Origin: Moheibacter lacus
Lineage (GTDB): Bacteria > Bacteroidota > Bacteroidia > Flavobacteriales > Weeksellaceae
DNA: 64,000 bases
Reading direction: 5' to 3'
Assembly (NCBI RefSeq): GCF_014042165.1
Contig: NZ_JACDZE010000001.1
Location: 124,001 to 188,000, forward strand
Positions 8,950 to 18,133 of the stretch are shown here, in pieces (position 1 is the stretch's first letter; every line of letters begins with the position of its first letter). A program made the translations under genes and the position numbers. The notes beneath the pieces are model-generated. The model searched no databases, was not told the DNA's origin, and saw nothing but the letters and a program-made list of their open reading frames with translations.

Positions 8950-9764
8950 TAACTAAAAAAATCTTGAGGTTCACGGTCTTCCATGATTTCTTCTATGGGT
9001 TTCACCTTTAAAAATTCGGGAGATTGTTCGATGGCATCCATTATTTTTCTCATGATGGCATCGTAATCTTCATTTTCAAAATCAAAAGTCAAAGGCTCTT
9101 TAAATCGCATTGTCGCTTTCACGCCACGCTTTTTCATTTTCAAACCTTTCTTATCAAATGCCCTTCTAAATCCGTCGATCACAACAGGAACTACGATCGG
9201 TTTTGATTTTTTAACCAAAAGAGCTGTGCCTCTTCTTCCCGGTGCAAAAGCTTTAGTCGTTCCTTGTGGAAAAGTCACAACCCAACCGTTTTCCAGAGCT
9301 TTTTCGATGTTGGTGATTTCAGAAACATCTACTTTTCGGTTGATATCTTTTCCTGCATCTCTCCAAGTTCTTTTCACCATGATAGCACCTGTGTAGGCAA
9401 ATAGTTTGGTGAGGATGTTATTTTTCATGGTCTCCTCAGCAGCGATATAGTAAAAATCGGTTTTTGGATTTAAAAGATAAACCGGATTTTTTATCGTATC
9501 CACAAATCCATTTTTCACGCTACAAAAAACATGGTACATTGCAAAAACATCTGCAAAGTAAGTTTGGTGATTGGATACAAAAAGTACATTTGTATTGGGC
9601 AAATTCACTAAATGCTCTGTTCCGGAAACTTTTAGTTTATTGAAACCATTGTATCTGTTATAAGTAAATCCTCCAAAAAGAAAAATCAATGATCTTTTCA
9701 GAAAATACAAATGACCAAAAGCATCTCTGTATACATTTTTCTTAACTGCCTTTTGTTTCGCCAT
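8949..9764 (-). CDS. PlsC-type 1-acyl-glycerol-3-phosphate acyltransferase family protein
   Basis: 271 residues. The acyltransferase motif NHxxxxD is present as NHQTYFAD at residues 65-72. The second motif is FPQGTTKAFAPG at 165-176, where Gln replaces the common Glu of EGTR. Only one hydrophobic stretch near residue 25 (SLIFLFGGF) could touch the membrane. Family members transfer an acyl chain to lysophosphatidate or another lipid acceptor at the inner membrane face. The Gln substitution leaves the acceptor uncertain. It is transcribed with mpl (1-base overlap) and has its own -7 box at 9793-9800. Confidence 0.8.
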   Translation of the reverse strand: MAKQKAVKKNVYRDAFGHLYFLKRSLIFLFGGFTYNRYNGFNKLKVSGTEHLVNLPNTNVLFVSNHQTYFADVFAMYHVFCSVKNGFVDTIKNPVYLLNPKTDFYYIAAEETMKNNILTKLFAYTGAIMVKRTWRDAGKDINRKVDVSEITNIEKALENGWVVTFPQGTTKAFAPGRRGTALLVKKSKPIVVPVVIDGFRRAFDKKGLKMKKRGVKATMRFKEPLTFDFENEDYDAIMRKIMDAIEQSPEFLKVKPIEEIMEDREPQDFFS

Positions 9765-9792
9765 TATCTTTCCCCTCTTATTAAAATGAATA

Positions 9793-9800
9793 CAAATTTA
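9793..9800 (-). promoter_or_regulatory. -7 box of the acyltransferase-mpl unit
   Basis: TAAATTTG on the minus strand is an exact TAnnTTTG match 29 bases before the ATG. It overlaps the stop codon of the NUDIX gene. No clear -33 TTTG was found. Confidence 0.45.
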
Positions 9801-10427
9801 AAGTTTTTCCAGCAATGCACCGAATTCACTTAAAATCATTGCCGTCGCTCCCCAAATATAAGACTCGTCTCCCAATTCATATCCCGGTATATCAACGGTA
9901 TATTCACCAAATACACGCTCAAAATTCATCGGTTCTGCTTGCAAAAATGCTTCTAAATCAATAGGAATGATTTCGGCTACTTCTGCTTCTTCCGGTAAAA
10001 ATTCAGGTGATCCATGGTGAATGCCTATAAATGGATACACCACAAAATTACTCGGTGGAATATAGAGTTCGGACAATTGTTTCAAAATTTCGATATTTTC
10101 TTCTTCCACACCCAGTTCTTCTACCGTTTCCCGGATTGCCGTATAGGAAAGATTGATATCCTCCGGCTCAAAAGCGCCGCCCGGAAGCGAAAATTGGTTT
10201 GAATGAACGCCGTCATAAGTATGTCGAAGTGTGACCGGAAAAACGATTTCGCCATCTTCATTTTCGTACAATAAAATCATGACAGCTGCAATTCTCGGAT
10301 TGGTCTTTTTGATTTCTTCCAAATCATATTTCTCCCGATAAGGAGGTGAAAGCCTGGCTTGCGCTTCCCAACCCGGAAGTTCAGATTCGTAGTTTTCCAA
10401 TTTCAATTGTAAATCGTCTAAAAACAA
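9798..10427 (-). CDS. NUDIX hydrolase, CoA pyrophosphatase-like (NudL/UPF0035 type)
   Basis: 209 residues with a NUDIX box at residues 83-106: GGAFEPED, then AIRETVEELGV. The spacing and the preceding 'RHTYDGVHSNQFSLPGG' are those of the NudL/UPF0035 branch, which hydrolyses CoA to phosphopantetheine and 3',5'-ADP. Other nucleotide diphosphate substrates cannot be excluded. The start is TTG at 10427: no in-frame ATG exists between here and the RDD stop, and the frame remains open upstream, so ATT/GTA or TTG starts are the only options. It lies between the RDD and acyltransferase genes on the same strand. Confidence 0.75.
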   Translation of the reverse strand: MFLDDLQLKLENYESELPGWEAQARLSPPYREKYDLEEIKKTNPRIAAVMILLYENEDGEIVFPVTLRHTYDGVHSNQFSLPGGAFEPEDINLSYTAIRETVEELGVEEENIEILKQLSELYIPPSNFVVYPFIGIHHGSPEFLPEEAEVAEIIPIDLEAFLQAEPMNFERVFGEYTVDIPGYELGDESYIWGATAMILSEFGALLEKL

Positions 10428-10471
10428 GGCAATAAATTTTTCCGCAAATGTAGGTAAGCTAATTCTTTGAA

Positions 10472-11308
10472 TTACAATTTCTGCGTATAATAATTAAAAT
10501 CTTTCATCACCGTATCAATAAATTCCACATCAGGTTGATCTGTTTGCACATCCATTACGGTTTCCAATTTGGTTCGCAATCTCTTTAAAGTAACTAGATC
10601 CCTATTTTTTCTGGCAACCACAAAAGTGTCTTTGATGATCCTTGCATCATTATCGGTCAATCGCATTACCTGATTGTATTTAGGAACATAAGAAGCTTGA
10701 ATTTCTTCTAAAATCGTGATGTTGATTGAATGTTTTTCTTTGATTTTCAAAACGGTAGTCCCAGCTACTAAATCACCAAGACGTTGTGCGTTTTTAGTTC
10801 GAAGTATAAAAACAAAAGCTACCATCCCCGACATCATGATCATCAATCCGGAAAGAATATAAGCGGTCTCTTCACCAAAAAGTGGAATAAAAAACAACAA
10901 CATGAAACTTCCTGTCCAGAAATCGATGAACCGGAATGCCCAACGAGTGAAATACTCAGAAAATCCTGCTTTATATCCATCCAATTTCACGACTTTGATC
11001 CGGCAAATCATTTTTCCAAATGTTTGGCCATTGAACAGGAATTCTGTCCAGAGCGAATAAAACAAAGCCGGAAACAATAAAATGGTATACATCATCCCCA
11101 AAAAAACCTGAACATCATAGTGCAGTTCCGGATTTTCAAAAAAAGAAGTACTCGCTCCCAAAACATCAAAAAATGTATATGAAATGACTACGATATAAAG
11201 TCCTATAAAAAACAAATCCAATAAAAAAGCCAACAAACGCCAACCCACCCCTGCGTGCTGAACATCTACCTTTACATTTAGAGGTGTTTTTATTTGTATG
11301 AATTCCAT
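10472..11308 (-). CDS. RDD family membrane protein
   Basis: 278 residues. The RDD domain starts after 'FIQIKTPLNVKVDVQHAGVGWRLLAFLLDLF', with the R-L-x-x-x-x-x-D signature at about residues 24-32. Three or four membrane segments follow (residues 28-47, 72-90, 130-165). The middle has 'FNGQTFGKMICRIKVV', typical of RDD proteins. A cytoplasmic tail of about 90 residues follows, rich in charged residues. The family function is unclear; some members are linked to ion tolerance. It is divergent from the SpoIIM-like gene and belongs with the MoxR/DUF58 cluster by conserved neighbourhood. Confidence 0.85.
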   Translation of the reverse strand: MEFIQIKTPLNVKVDVQHAGVGWRLLAFLLDLFFIGLYIVVISYTFFDVLGASTSFFENPELHYDVQVFLGMMYTILLFPALFYSLWTEFLFNGQTFGKMICRIKVVKLDGYKAGFSEYFTRWAFRFIDFWTGSFMLLFFIPLFGEETAYILSGLMIMMSGMVAFVFILRTKNAQRLGDLVAGTTVLKIKEKHSINITILEEIQASYVPKYNQVMRLTDNDARIIKDTFVVARKNRDLVTLKRLRTKLETVMDVQTDQPDVEFIDTVMKDFNYYTQKL

Positions 11309-11406
11309 ATTTTATCGGTTTTCAGAAAAGAAAGATGGCTATAAAACTACCATTAATTCATCTAACTTTTTATATTTACATTCCATTAAACCCTGAAAAA
11401 TTCCCT

Positions 11407-12417
11407 TTGAGAGAAGCTGCATTTATCAAACAAAATAAAGAAAAATGGTTGGAATTTGAAAAATCATTGTACAAAACTTCGGAAAACAAACCGGAAAGAT
11501 TGGCAGAACTTTTTATTCAGGTAAACAATGATTTGGCTTATGCCCAAACTTATTATCCTAAAAGTAATGTCATCAAGTATTTGAATGCCATTACGGCAAC
11601 GGCTTACCATAAAATTTATGGGAAGAAAAAATCCGGAAAGGGATTTACCGGTTTTTGGACTTATGAAATCCCGATGATCATGTACAGGTACCGTCATTAT
11701 TTTTATTTTTCGTTTTTTGTTTTCTTTTTGATGATATTGATCGGTGTATTTTCTTCTATCTATGAGCCGGAATTTGTAAGATCCTTTTTAGGAGACACTT
11801 ACGTTGACATGACGGAAGACAACATTCAAAATGGAGATCCACTTGCGGTTTATAATAATGCAACGACTTTTGGGGATTTTAATAGTTTTTTCAGAATTGC
11901 ACTCAATAATTTACGCGTTGGATTGATGTCTTTTTTGTATGGAATTTTTGGAGGTATTGGTTCGCTCTATTTCATGTTGGTAAACGGCATCATGGTGGGG
12001 AGTTTCCAATATATGTTTTTTGAAAAAGGACATTTCTTTCTTTCCCTCCGTACAATTTGGATGCACGGTGCCATGGAAATTTTTGCAATGTGTATAGAAA
12101 TCGGTGCCGGAATACTGATGGGAACCAGTTATCTTTTTCCGGGTATCCTCACCCGCAAACAAGCCTTTTTTCAAAAAGGAAAAGCTGCTTTAAAAATTGT
12201 CATCAGCACCATTCCTTTTACGATTTCGGCGGCATTAATCGAAGGCTATCTGACCCAATACGCAAACGAAATGCCGATTCCGATTGCAGGAATCATTGTT
12301 TTGGGAACTTTAGGATTCATTTTTTGGTATTATTTGGTTTTTCCTCATTTTGTTTACAAAAGAAATCAAAATGACATTTCGTATCTCTTAAAAGAAATTG
12401 GAAATGAAAAAGCTTAA
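11407..12417 (+). CDS. Stage II sporulation protein M-like membrane protein (SpoIIM superfamily)
   Basis: 336 residues if started at TTG 11407. Five or six membrane segments lie in the C-terminal two thirds; 'GLMSFLYGIFGGIGSLYFMLVNGIMVG' and 'HGAMEIFAMCIEIGAGILMG' are typical of the SpoIIM/DUF95 fold. The first 100 residues are cytoplasmic ('REAAFIKQNKEKWLEFEKSL'). An in-frame ATG at 11335 adds 24 residues, but the TTG gives the N-terminus I recall for homologues (M-R-E-A-A-F) and leaves 98 bases for promoters of the divergent RDD gene. Non-sporulating bacteria carry this gene next to MoxR/DUF58. Role unknown. Confidence 0.82.
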   Translation: MREAAFIKQNKEKWLEFEKSLYKTSENKPERLAELFIQVNNDLAYAQTYYPKSNVIKYLNAITATAYHKIYGKKKSGKGFTGFWTYEIPMIMYRYRHYFYFSFFVFFLMILIGVFSSIYEPEFVRSFLGDTYVDMTEDNIQNGDPLAVYNNATTFGDFNSFFRIALNNLRVGLMSFLYGIFGGIGSLYFMLVNGIMVGSFQYMFFEKGHFFLSLRTIWMHGAMEIFAMCIEIGAGILMGTSYLFPGILTRKQAFFQKGKAALKIVISTIPFTISAALIEGYLTQYANEMPIPIAGIIVLGTLGFIFWYYLVFPHFVYKRNQNDISYLLKEIGNEKA

Positions 12418-13159
12418 TCCATTGATATTTTGTATCACGCTAGTTTGTTCCATTTCTTTTGCGCAAGAAATTACAGAAACCATTTCACCTCCTGAAGCGC
12501 AAGAAAGTTATGTGGATGAATATACGGAATCGTACGATGAGCCCAATCCTACTCCATCTAAAGAAGAAATCGGAGAAGTTTATTTCGAGAAAAGAAGTTT
12601 AAACCCAGACTTTAAAGACCAATACAAAGGAAAAAAATTTAACTATGAAAGGGTGATTAAGCCACCGTCTCCTCCACTTTTTAATTTCCCGACCGGTCTA
12701 TTCCAAATTTTAATGTATATCGTTTTGGGCGCTATTGTGCTGATCGTAATTTATCTGATCATCAAAAATGCAGGTGGATTCTCATTTGGAAGCGAGAAGA
12801 AGAAAATTAAATTTGAAACTTCAGATGAAACTGAATTGGAGGATGAAGAAAATATCGCCAACAATGATTTTCTAAATTTGATCAAAAAAGCAAAATCGGA
12901 TAAGGACTTTAGAAAGGCTATCCGATATTACCATCTTTGGGTTTTACAATCATTGGCCGATAAAAAACTGATCCATTGGAACAAAGACAAGACAGATTAT
13001 GATTATTTTTTAGAATTAGGACAGCATTTGATCAAAGAGGATTTTTCAAATGGCATGTATGTGTATGACTACATTTGGTATGGTAATTTCCAACTGGACG
13101 CTGACCAGTTTAACATCGCCGAATCTATTTTTCAACGAACTTTAAATAAAATCAGATGA
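12404..13159 (+). CDS. DUF4129-like exported membrane protein
   Basis: 251 residues from the ATG at 12404. The signal peptide is MKKLNPLIFCITLVCSISFAQ. An acidic Glu/Tyr/Pro-rich extracytoplasmic stretch follows, then one membrane span (residues about 105-128, ILMYIVLGAIVLIVIYLII). The C-terminal cytoplasmic domain has 'DFRKAIRYYHLWVLQSLADKKLI' and a WY-containing end ('YDYIWYGNFQLDADQF'), as in DUF4129 proteins. The start overlaps the SpoIIM-like gene by 14 bases and the stop overlaps the next gene by 4. Probably acts with MoxR and DUF58 at the membrane; the activity is not known. Confidence 0.78.
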   Translation: MKKLNPLIFCITLVCSISFAQEITETISPPEAQESYVDEYTESYDEPNPTPSKEEIGEVYFEKRSLNPDFKDQYKGKKFNYERVIKPPSPPLFNFPTGLFQILMYIVLGAIVLIVIYLIIKNAGGFSFGSEKKKIKFETSDETELEDEENIANNDFLNLIKKAKSDKDFRKAIRYYHLWVLQSLADKKLIHWNKDKTDYDYFLELGQHLIKEDFSNGMYVYDYIWYGNFQLDADQFNIAESIFQRTLNKIR

Positions 13160-14379
13160 AAAATAGCCTTTTAAAATATACTTTCCTTTTCGTCTCCTTT
13201 TTCTTATTGGGTTGTGGAGAAAAGCCTGTTAATTGGAGTCGAACTTTTGATTCAAAAGACACGATTCCATTTGGAACATACATTCTCCGTCAAGAATTGA
13301 CTGAAATTTTCCCCGGTATCAAAGTCGAAAACATTTCTGAATCTACTTATGATCATTTTCAAAATATACAGTACAAATACCGAACGGATCATTATTTTTT
13401 AATTTATGATGAATTGATTTTTGATGATGCAACTTGGGAGAAAATTGCTGAATACGTTAACCAAGGTGGTTCTGCTTTCATTTCAAATTCTGCTGTCCAT
13501 CCCATTTTGGAAGAAATTTTGGGTATCCAAATTTCAACATTGGCTTATGAAGCTGCTCATCCTGTTGCTTCTTTGTCCGTAAAAATTCCTGAAAAAGAAA
13601 ATCAATATGTTTATGAAAAGGGATTTGATACTGCTTATTTTTCAAATTATGATGAAAAAACAACGGAGGTTTTAGGGAACTTGAAATACAATGATGAGAA
13701 AAAACCCAATTTTTTAAAGATTTATTATGGTGAAGGCTATTTTTTATTGCACAGCGAACCGATAGCTTTTACCAATTATCATATGCTGAAAAAAAATCAC
13801 CACCAATATGTTACCGATGTTTTTTCCTATCTAAATCCTGAGAACATCATCTGGGATAACCATCGAATGTTAAGACGGCAAACCGGAGAACGAAATGATG
13901 GTGGATTTTTCAATGGTTTGAGTTTTATCATGAAACATGAAGCGCTGCGCTACGCTTTTTTACTATTGGTCGTCATGGGAATATTGTATCTGATTTTCAA
14001 TTCAAAACGCAGGCAAAAAGCAGTTCCCATCCTACTTCCCTACACCAATTACACACTTGAATTTGCCAAAACTCTTTCCGAATTGTACCGTTATAATGCA
14101 GATCACACGGCCATGGTTCGTTATAAAATCAATTATTTTTTGGAACAATTGCGTACCCATTATCAAATTACAGCAAAAGACACGGAAAAAGATTTTTCAG
14201 AAATATTAAGTTCGAAATCGGGAGTAGATCAAGAAACTTGTAGAAAATTGGTCTTGAAAATTGATATTTTAAAAAGCAAAAATTATCTAGACAAAGAAGA
14301 TTTTTTTGCGATACATACCTTAATTGAATCGTTTAAACAGAAATCAAAAAATTATGGAAGAGCTGCCACAAGAAAATAA
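13156..14379 (+). CDS. DUF4350 domain lipoprotein-like membrane protein
   Basis: 407 residues. The N-terminus has a lipobox, FLLGC at residues 18-22, within MKNSLLKYTFLFVSFFLLGCG. The following domain ('FGTYILRQELTEIFPG', 'YLIYDEL', 'YVNQGGSAFISN') matches DUF4350, which resembles a small GATase-like fold. One membrane span lies at about residues 260-278 (YAFLLLVVMGILYLIF), followed by a cytoplasmic helical tail. A lipobox and a downstream span together are unusual, so the Cys may simply lie inside a signal anchor. It overlaps DUF4129 by 4 bases and MoxR by 26. Confidence 0.78.
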   Translation: MKNSLLKYTFLFVSFFLLGCGEKPVNWSRTFDSKDTIPFGTYILRQELTEIFPGIKVENISESTYDHFQNIQYKYRTDHYFLIYDELIFDDATWEKIAEYVNQGGSAFISNSAVHPILEEILGIQISTLAYEAAHPVASLSVKIPEKENQYVYEKGFDTAYFSNYDEKTTEVLGNLKYNDEKKPNFLKIYYGEGYFLLHSEPIAFTNYHMLKKNHHQYVTDVFSYLNPENIIWDNHRMLRRQTGERNDGGFFNGLSFIMKHEALRYAFLLLVVMGILYLIFNSKRRQKAVPILLPYTNYTLEFAKTLSELYRYNADHTAMVRYKINYFLEQLRTHYQITAKDTEKDFSEILSSKSGVDQETCRKLVLKIDILKSKNYLDKEDFFAIHTLIESFKQKSKNYGRAATRK

Positions 14380-15412
14380 TCATTCTTATCAACCACAACC
14401 CCAGGGAAATCAACCGGAAACTACACCACAACATAGCTCTGGATTGGATTTTCAAAATCGTATAGATTTAAGCAAAATCCAAAAAGGCGTAGCTGAAATC
14501 CGAAACCAGTTGGGAAAAGTCATCGTCGGACAAGAAGAATTCATCGAATTGCTTATGGTCAGCATTTTTGCCAATGGTCATGCGCTGATTGAAGGTGTTC
14601 CGGGCGTCGCCAAAACGATCACTACCAAATTAATCGCTCGCACGATGGATGTTGGCTTTAGTCGAATTCAATTTACCCCTGATTTAATGCCTTCAGATAT
14701 TTTGGGGACCTCCGTTTTTGATATCAAAAAAAATGAATTTGATTTTAAAAAAGGACCTGTTTTTTCCAATATCATTTTAATCGACGAAATCAACCGAGCT
14801 CCTGCCAAAACCCAAGCAGCACTTTTTGAGGTCATGGCAGAAAGGCAAATTACCATGGATGGTGTTCAGTATGAAATGGAACACCCTTTTTTGGTTTTTG
14901 CAACTCAAAATCCGGTAGAGCAAGAAGGTACCTACCGTTTACCGGAAGCACAATTGGACAGATTTTTATTTAAAATAGAAGTGGGATATCCTTCGCTAGA
15001 TGAAGAAATTGCCATTTTGGATGGCAACCATCTTCGTAAAAACGAGGATCCTACTGAATTGATTGGCGCTATTTTCAGTGCTAAAGAAATAGCGGAATTT
15101 CAGTATATCATACAAAATGTTTTGGTCGAACCTAAACTCATCCGCTACATCGCTTCTATCGTCCATACTACCAGAAACAATCCTTTTTTATTTTTAGGAG
15201 CTTCACCTAGAGCTTCGATTTCTATTTTAAATGCTGCCAAAGCAGTTGCAGCGATCAGAGGTCGGGATTTTGTCATTCCAGAAGACATAAAATTTGTTGC
15301 AATTCCGGCTTTAAAACATAGAATTGTGGTTTCTCCCGAAAAAGAAATGGAAGGAATTTCATCTACACAAATTATCAACCAAATCATCGAAAGCATAGAA
15401 ATCCCACGTTGA
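14354..15412 (+). CDS. MoxR-family AAA+ ATPase
   Basis: 352 residues. Walker A GVPGVAKT is at residues 81-88 and Walker B ILIDEIN at 141-147, with sensor 1 in 'FLVFATQNPVEQEGTY' and the usual MoxR 'LPEAQLDRFLFK'. The C-terminal lid domain starts near residue 275 ('RTTRNNPFLFLGASPRASI'). A Pro/Gln-rich N-terminal extension of about 35 residues is not part of the AAA domain. MoxR ATPases act as chaperones with DUF58/VWA partners. The start was chosen at ATG 14354; the frame has a further upstream codon that would overlap DUF4350 more deeply. One base is shared with the DUF58 gene. Confidence 0.93.
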   Translation: MEELPQENNHSYQPQPQGNQPETTPQHSSGLDFQNRIDLSKIQKGVAEIRNQLGKVIVGQEEFIELLMVSIFANGHALIEGVPGVAKTITTKLIARTMDVGFSRIQFTPDLMPSDILGTSVFDIKKNEFDFKKGPVFSNIILIDEINRAPAKTQAALFEVMAERQITMDGVQYEMEHPFLVFATQNPVEQEGTYRLPEAQLDRFLFKIEVGYPSLDEEIAILDGNHLRKNEDPTELIGAIFSAKEIAEFQYIIQNVLVEPKLIRYIASIVHTTRNNPFLFLGASPRASISILNAAKAVAAIRGRDFVIPEDIKFVAIPALKHRIVVSPEKEMEGISSTQIINQIIESIEIPR

Positions 15413-16740
15413 TGAATCCTTTCAAACAAATATTTTTACATCGTTTTTTTTTCTATTCGTTCATTTTGGTGATCGTCGGATTTTGTTTTGGTTTTTATTT
15501 TCCCATCATGATTTCCATAGCTCAGCTGCTTTTATTTGCGGTCATTTTGATTACAATGATTGATTTCAGTTTGTTGTACTCAAATAAAAAAGGAATTTCA
15601 GGAGGGCGATTGGTTCAAGACAAATTGTCCAATTTTGATAAAAATCCGGTTAAAATCCAATTGAAAAATCATTTTCCATTTCGAATTAAGTATACTCTCT
15701 TAGATGAAATTCCGGAACAATTTCAAATTTTTGATTTCAAGATAAAAGGATTGATTTCTTCCAAAAAAGAAATCGAATTGTCCTATGATCTGATTCCTTC
15801 AGAAAGAGGCGTTTATCGATTTGGTGATGTGAATGTTTTTGTCACCACACCACTTGGATTTCTACAAAGAAAAATCATTTTAAAAGCTGAAAACCAGATC
15901 AAAGTTTATCCTTCATTTTTGCATTTGAATCAATTTGGATTAAAGAATTTCAAAGCGCATATCAACGAAATTGGACAGAAGAAAATTCGCCGAATCGGTC
16001 ATAGCATGGAGTTTGAGCAAATTAAAAATTATGTAAAAGGTGATGATTTCCGCACGATAAATTGGAAATCCACTGCCAAACATCAAAAATTGATGGTCAA
16101 TCAATATGTAGATGAAAAATCACAACAAGTCTATTGTGCAATCGACAAAGGTCGTATGATGAAAATGCCATTTAACGGTCAGACTTTATTGGATTATGCG
16201 ATCAATTCCAGTTTGGTTTTTAGCAATGTGGTTTTGCAAAATCACGATCGCGCAGGGATTTTTACGTTTTCCAATCAATTGGAGAATTTGGTTAAGGCAG
16301 AAAGAAGAACCAATCAATTGCATAAAATTTCTGAAGCGCTTTATGGAATTCAAAGCAATTTTTTGGAAAGCGATTTCGGAAAATTGTACAATTATATCAA
16401 ATATAAAATTCCACAAAGAGGTTTGATTTTATTGTATACTAATTTCGACAGCATGGATTCCTTACATCGCCAACTCCCCTATTTATTGGGTATTCATAAA
16501 AACCATTTGTTGGTTGTGGTTTTTTTCAGAAATACGGAATTAGAAAATTTTCTTCAAAATCCAATTCAAGAGAATGACATTTATGAAAAAACTTTGGTCG
16601 AAAAATTCATCTATGAAAAACAACAAATCGTATTAGAATTAAACAAACACGGCATCCAAACCATTTTGACCCGACCGGAAGATTTGAGCGTCAATACGAT
16701 AAACAAATACCTCGAGATCAAATCCCGAGGTATGCTGTAA
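15412..16740 (+). CDS. DUF58 domain protein (MoxR partner)
   Basis: 442 residues starting MNPFKQIFLHRFFFYSF. Two membrane segments lie within residues 10-50. An Ig-like region follows, then the DUF58 signature 'MEFEQIKNYVKGDDFRTINW' with 'STAKHQKLMVNQYVDE'. A degenerate VWA-like domain follows: 'VYCAIDKGRMM' carries the Asp of a MIDAS-like strand but not a clear DxSxS. The ATG shares one base with the MoxR stop (TGATG), indicating coupled translation. DUF58 proteins are consistent MoxR neighbours and are thought to be matured or regulated by it. Confidence 0.9.
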   Translation: MNPFKQIFLHRFFFYSFILVIVGFCFGFYFPIMISIAQLLLFAVILITMIDFSLLYSNKKGISGGRLVQDKLSNFDKNPVKIQLKNHFPFRIKYTLLDEIPEQFQIFDFKIKGLISSKKEIELSYDLIPSERGVYRFGDVNVFVTTPLGFLQRKIILKAENQIKVYPSFLHLNQFGLKNFKAHINEIGQKKIRRIGHSMEFEQIKNYVKGDDFRTINWKSTAKHQKLMVNQYVDEKSQQVYCAIDKGRMMKMPFNGQTLLDYAINSSLVFSNVVLQNHDRAGIFTFSNQLENLVKAERRTNQLHKISEALYGIQSNFLESDFGKLYNYIKYKIPQRGLILLYTNFDSMDSLHRQLPYLLGIHKNHLLVVVFFRNTELENFLQNPIQENDIYEKTLVEKFIYEKQQIVLELNKHGIQTILTRPEDLSVNTINKYLEIKSRGML

Positions 16741-16758
16741 TCCTTTGATTTCTATAAA

Positions 16759-18060
16759 TTATAATTCTACCAACTCTGAAATATGAGAGGCTTTTTTGAT
16801 CAATTTATTGTTTTTATCTACCAACAATAAAGTAGGCGTAGAAGAAATTCCATAATCTTTCACCGATTGTGTATCCCACTGAAGAAAATCGGAATAGCTG
16901 ATCCATTCAAAATCATTTGAAGCCGCCTTATATTCTGTTTCATCTATATCCAAAGAAATACTTAGGATTTCACCGCCTTCGAGTTTAAAATTTCGATAGT
17001 ATTCTTTCACAAAGGGCATTTCATCGTTACAAGCCGGACACCATGAAGCCCAGAAAATGATGATCTTTTTGTCTGCTTTTATATCATAAAGGGATTTAGC
17101 ACCTTTGATGGTTTGATCAAAAACGATATTGGGAACGACATTTCCGATGGTAGTTCCATTATGCGCAGCTAAATTGGATTTCAATTCATCAGTGATTTCA
17201 CAGGTAAGTGCATTGGCTTTTGCATAATATTTCTCTAAAAGTGTAGCAAATTGATCCTGTGGCAAAGCTAGAAAAACAGTTGAAAGGACTTTTTGACCTC
17301 TTGGTGTTTCCAAATCTGTTTTCACCAAAAGTTCATCGATTTCTTTCTCGATTGTTGAATTGATTTGATCTTGAGAAGTTGCTCCCAAAATAGAGGCTCT
17401 CAGATAATCCAAAACCAATTTGAACATGAAGCCCGTTCCTTCTAAATAATTATTATCATTTACCAAACGAGTCAGGACTTTATGTTTATGGGTTTCGGCA
17501 GAAATTTTAGTATCAAAGGTTGAATTGGCCAATTTGCTGATAGAAGCATAGTATTTCAGCAAAGGTAAATCAAATGAACTGTTCAATTGCCCAATTCTAT
17601 TTTCTTCCTTTTCTATGGCTTTATAAAACTCATCATTTTCTGAATATAGAGATTTGATAACGGGGAAAATGTTGGATTTCATGTCCATTAAACCTTCTAA
17701 AGTACTGAACTTTTGAAATCCTTTTGCTGTTTCACCTTCCATAATCTGAAGGTCTACAAAAGCATTGTTCTCCAGTTTAGCGGAAAAATTTAAATCCTCG
17801 TTATCGCTTAACAAATCTAGTGCTGCATGTCTGGTAACATCCGTTAAGCGGACTATACCGCTAAATTTTTGTGGAATTTTCACTGAGAATTTCCCATTTT
17901 TATCGGTCTTTACTTTGTTGATTAAAACATCGGTTGGACCATCGAAAATTCTCACCAAGACATCTTTTTCAGGATAATTTTTGATTTCACCGGTCACTTT
18001 AAATTGAGCATTTAAGGTACAGGCAAAAATAATTACCAAAACAGCGATTGCTTTCTTCAT
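16759..18060 (-). CDS. Exported TlpA-like thioredoxin with N-terminal DUF4369-like region
   Basis: 433 residues from the ATG at 18060. The signal peptide is MKKAIAVLVIIFACTLNAQ. An N-terminal beta domain of about 100 residues ('FKVTGEIKNYPEKDVLVRIFDG') resembles DUF4369. A helical linker follows, then a C-terminal thioredoxin domain with the redox motif WASWCPAC, and 'YGISSTPTLLLVDKN' carrying the conserved cis-Pro. It probably reduces or exchanges disulfides in the periplasm or on lipoproteins. An upstream TTG adds six residues and was not used. A minus-strand terminator separates it from the PID-CTERM gene; its own promoter was not identified. Confidence 0.85.
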   Translation of the reverse strand: MKKAIAVLVIIFACTLNAQFKVTGEIKNYPEKDVLVRIFDGPTDVLINKVKTDKNGKFSVKIPQKFSGIVRLTDVTRHAALDLLSDNEDLNFSAKLENNAFVDLQIMEGETAKGFQKFSTLEGLMDMKSNIFPVIKSLYSENDEFYKAIEKEENRIGQLNSSFDLPLLKYYASISKLANSTFDTKISAETHKHKVLTRLVNDNNYLEGTGFMFKLVLDYLRASILGATSQDQINSTIEKEIDELLVKTDLETPRGQKVLSTVFLALPQDQFATLLEKYYAKANALTCEITDELKSNLAAHNGTTIGNVVPNIVFDQTIKGAKSLYDIKADKKIIIFWASWCPACNDEMPFVKEYYRNFKLEGGEILSISLDIDETEYKAASNDFEWISYSDFLQWDTQSVKDYGISSTPTLLLVDKNNKLIKKASHISELVEL

Positions 18061-18080
18061 TATATTAATTTTTTTCAAAT

Positions 18081-18112
18081 GTAAAAAAACCCTTTCTGAT
18101 AAGAAAGGGTTT
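18081..18112 (-). terminator. Rho-independent terminator after the PID-CTERM gene
   Basis: On the minus strand, AAACCCTTTC/GAAAGGGTTT forms a stem followed by a run of seven T (plus-strand A-run at 18083-18089). It lies between the PID-CTERM stop and the TlpA-like start. Confidence 0.8.
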
Positions 18113-18133
18113 GAAATATATTAAAATAGTTAA

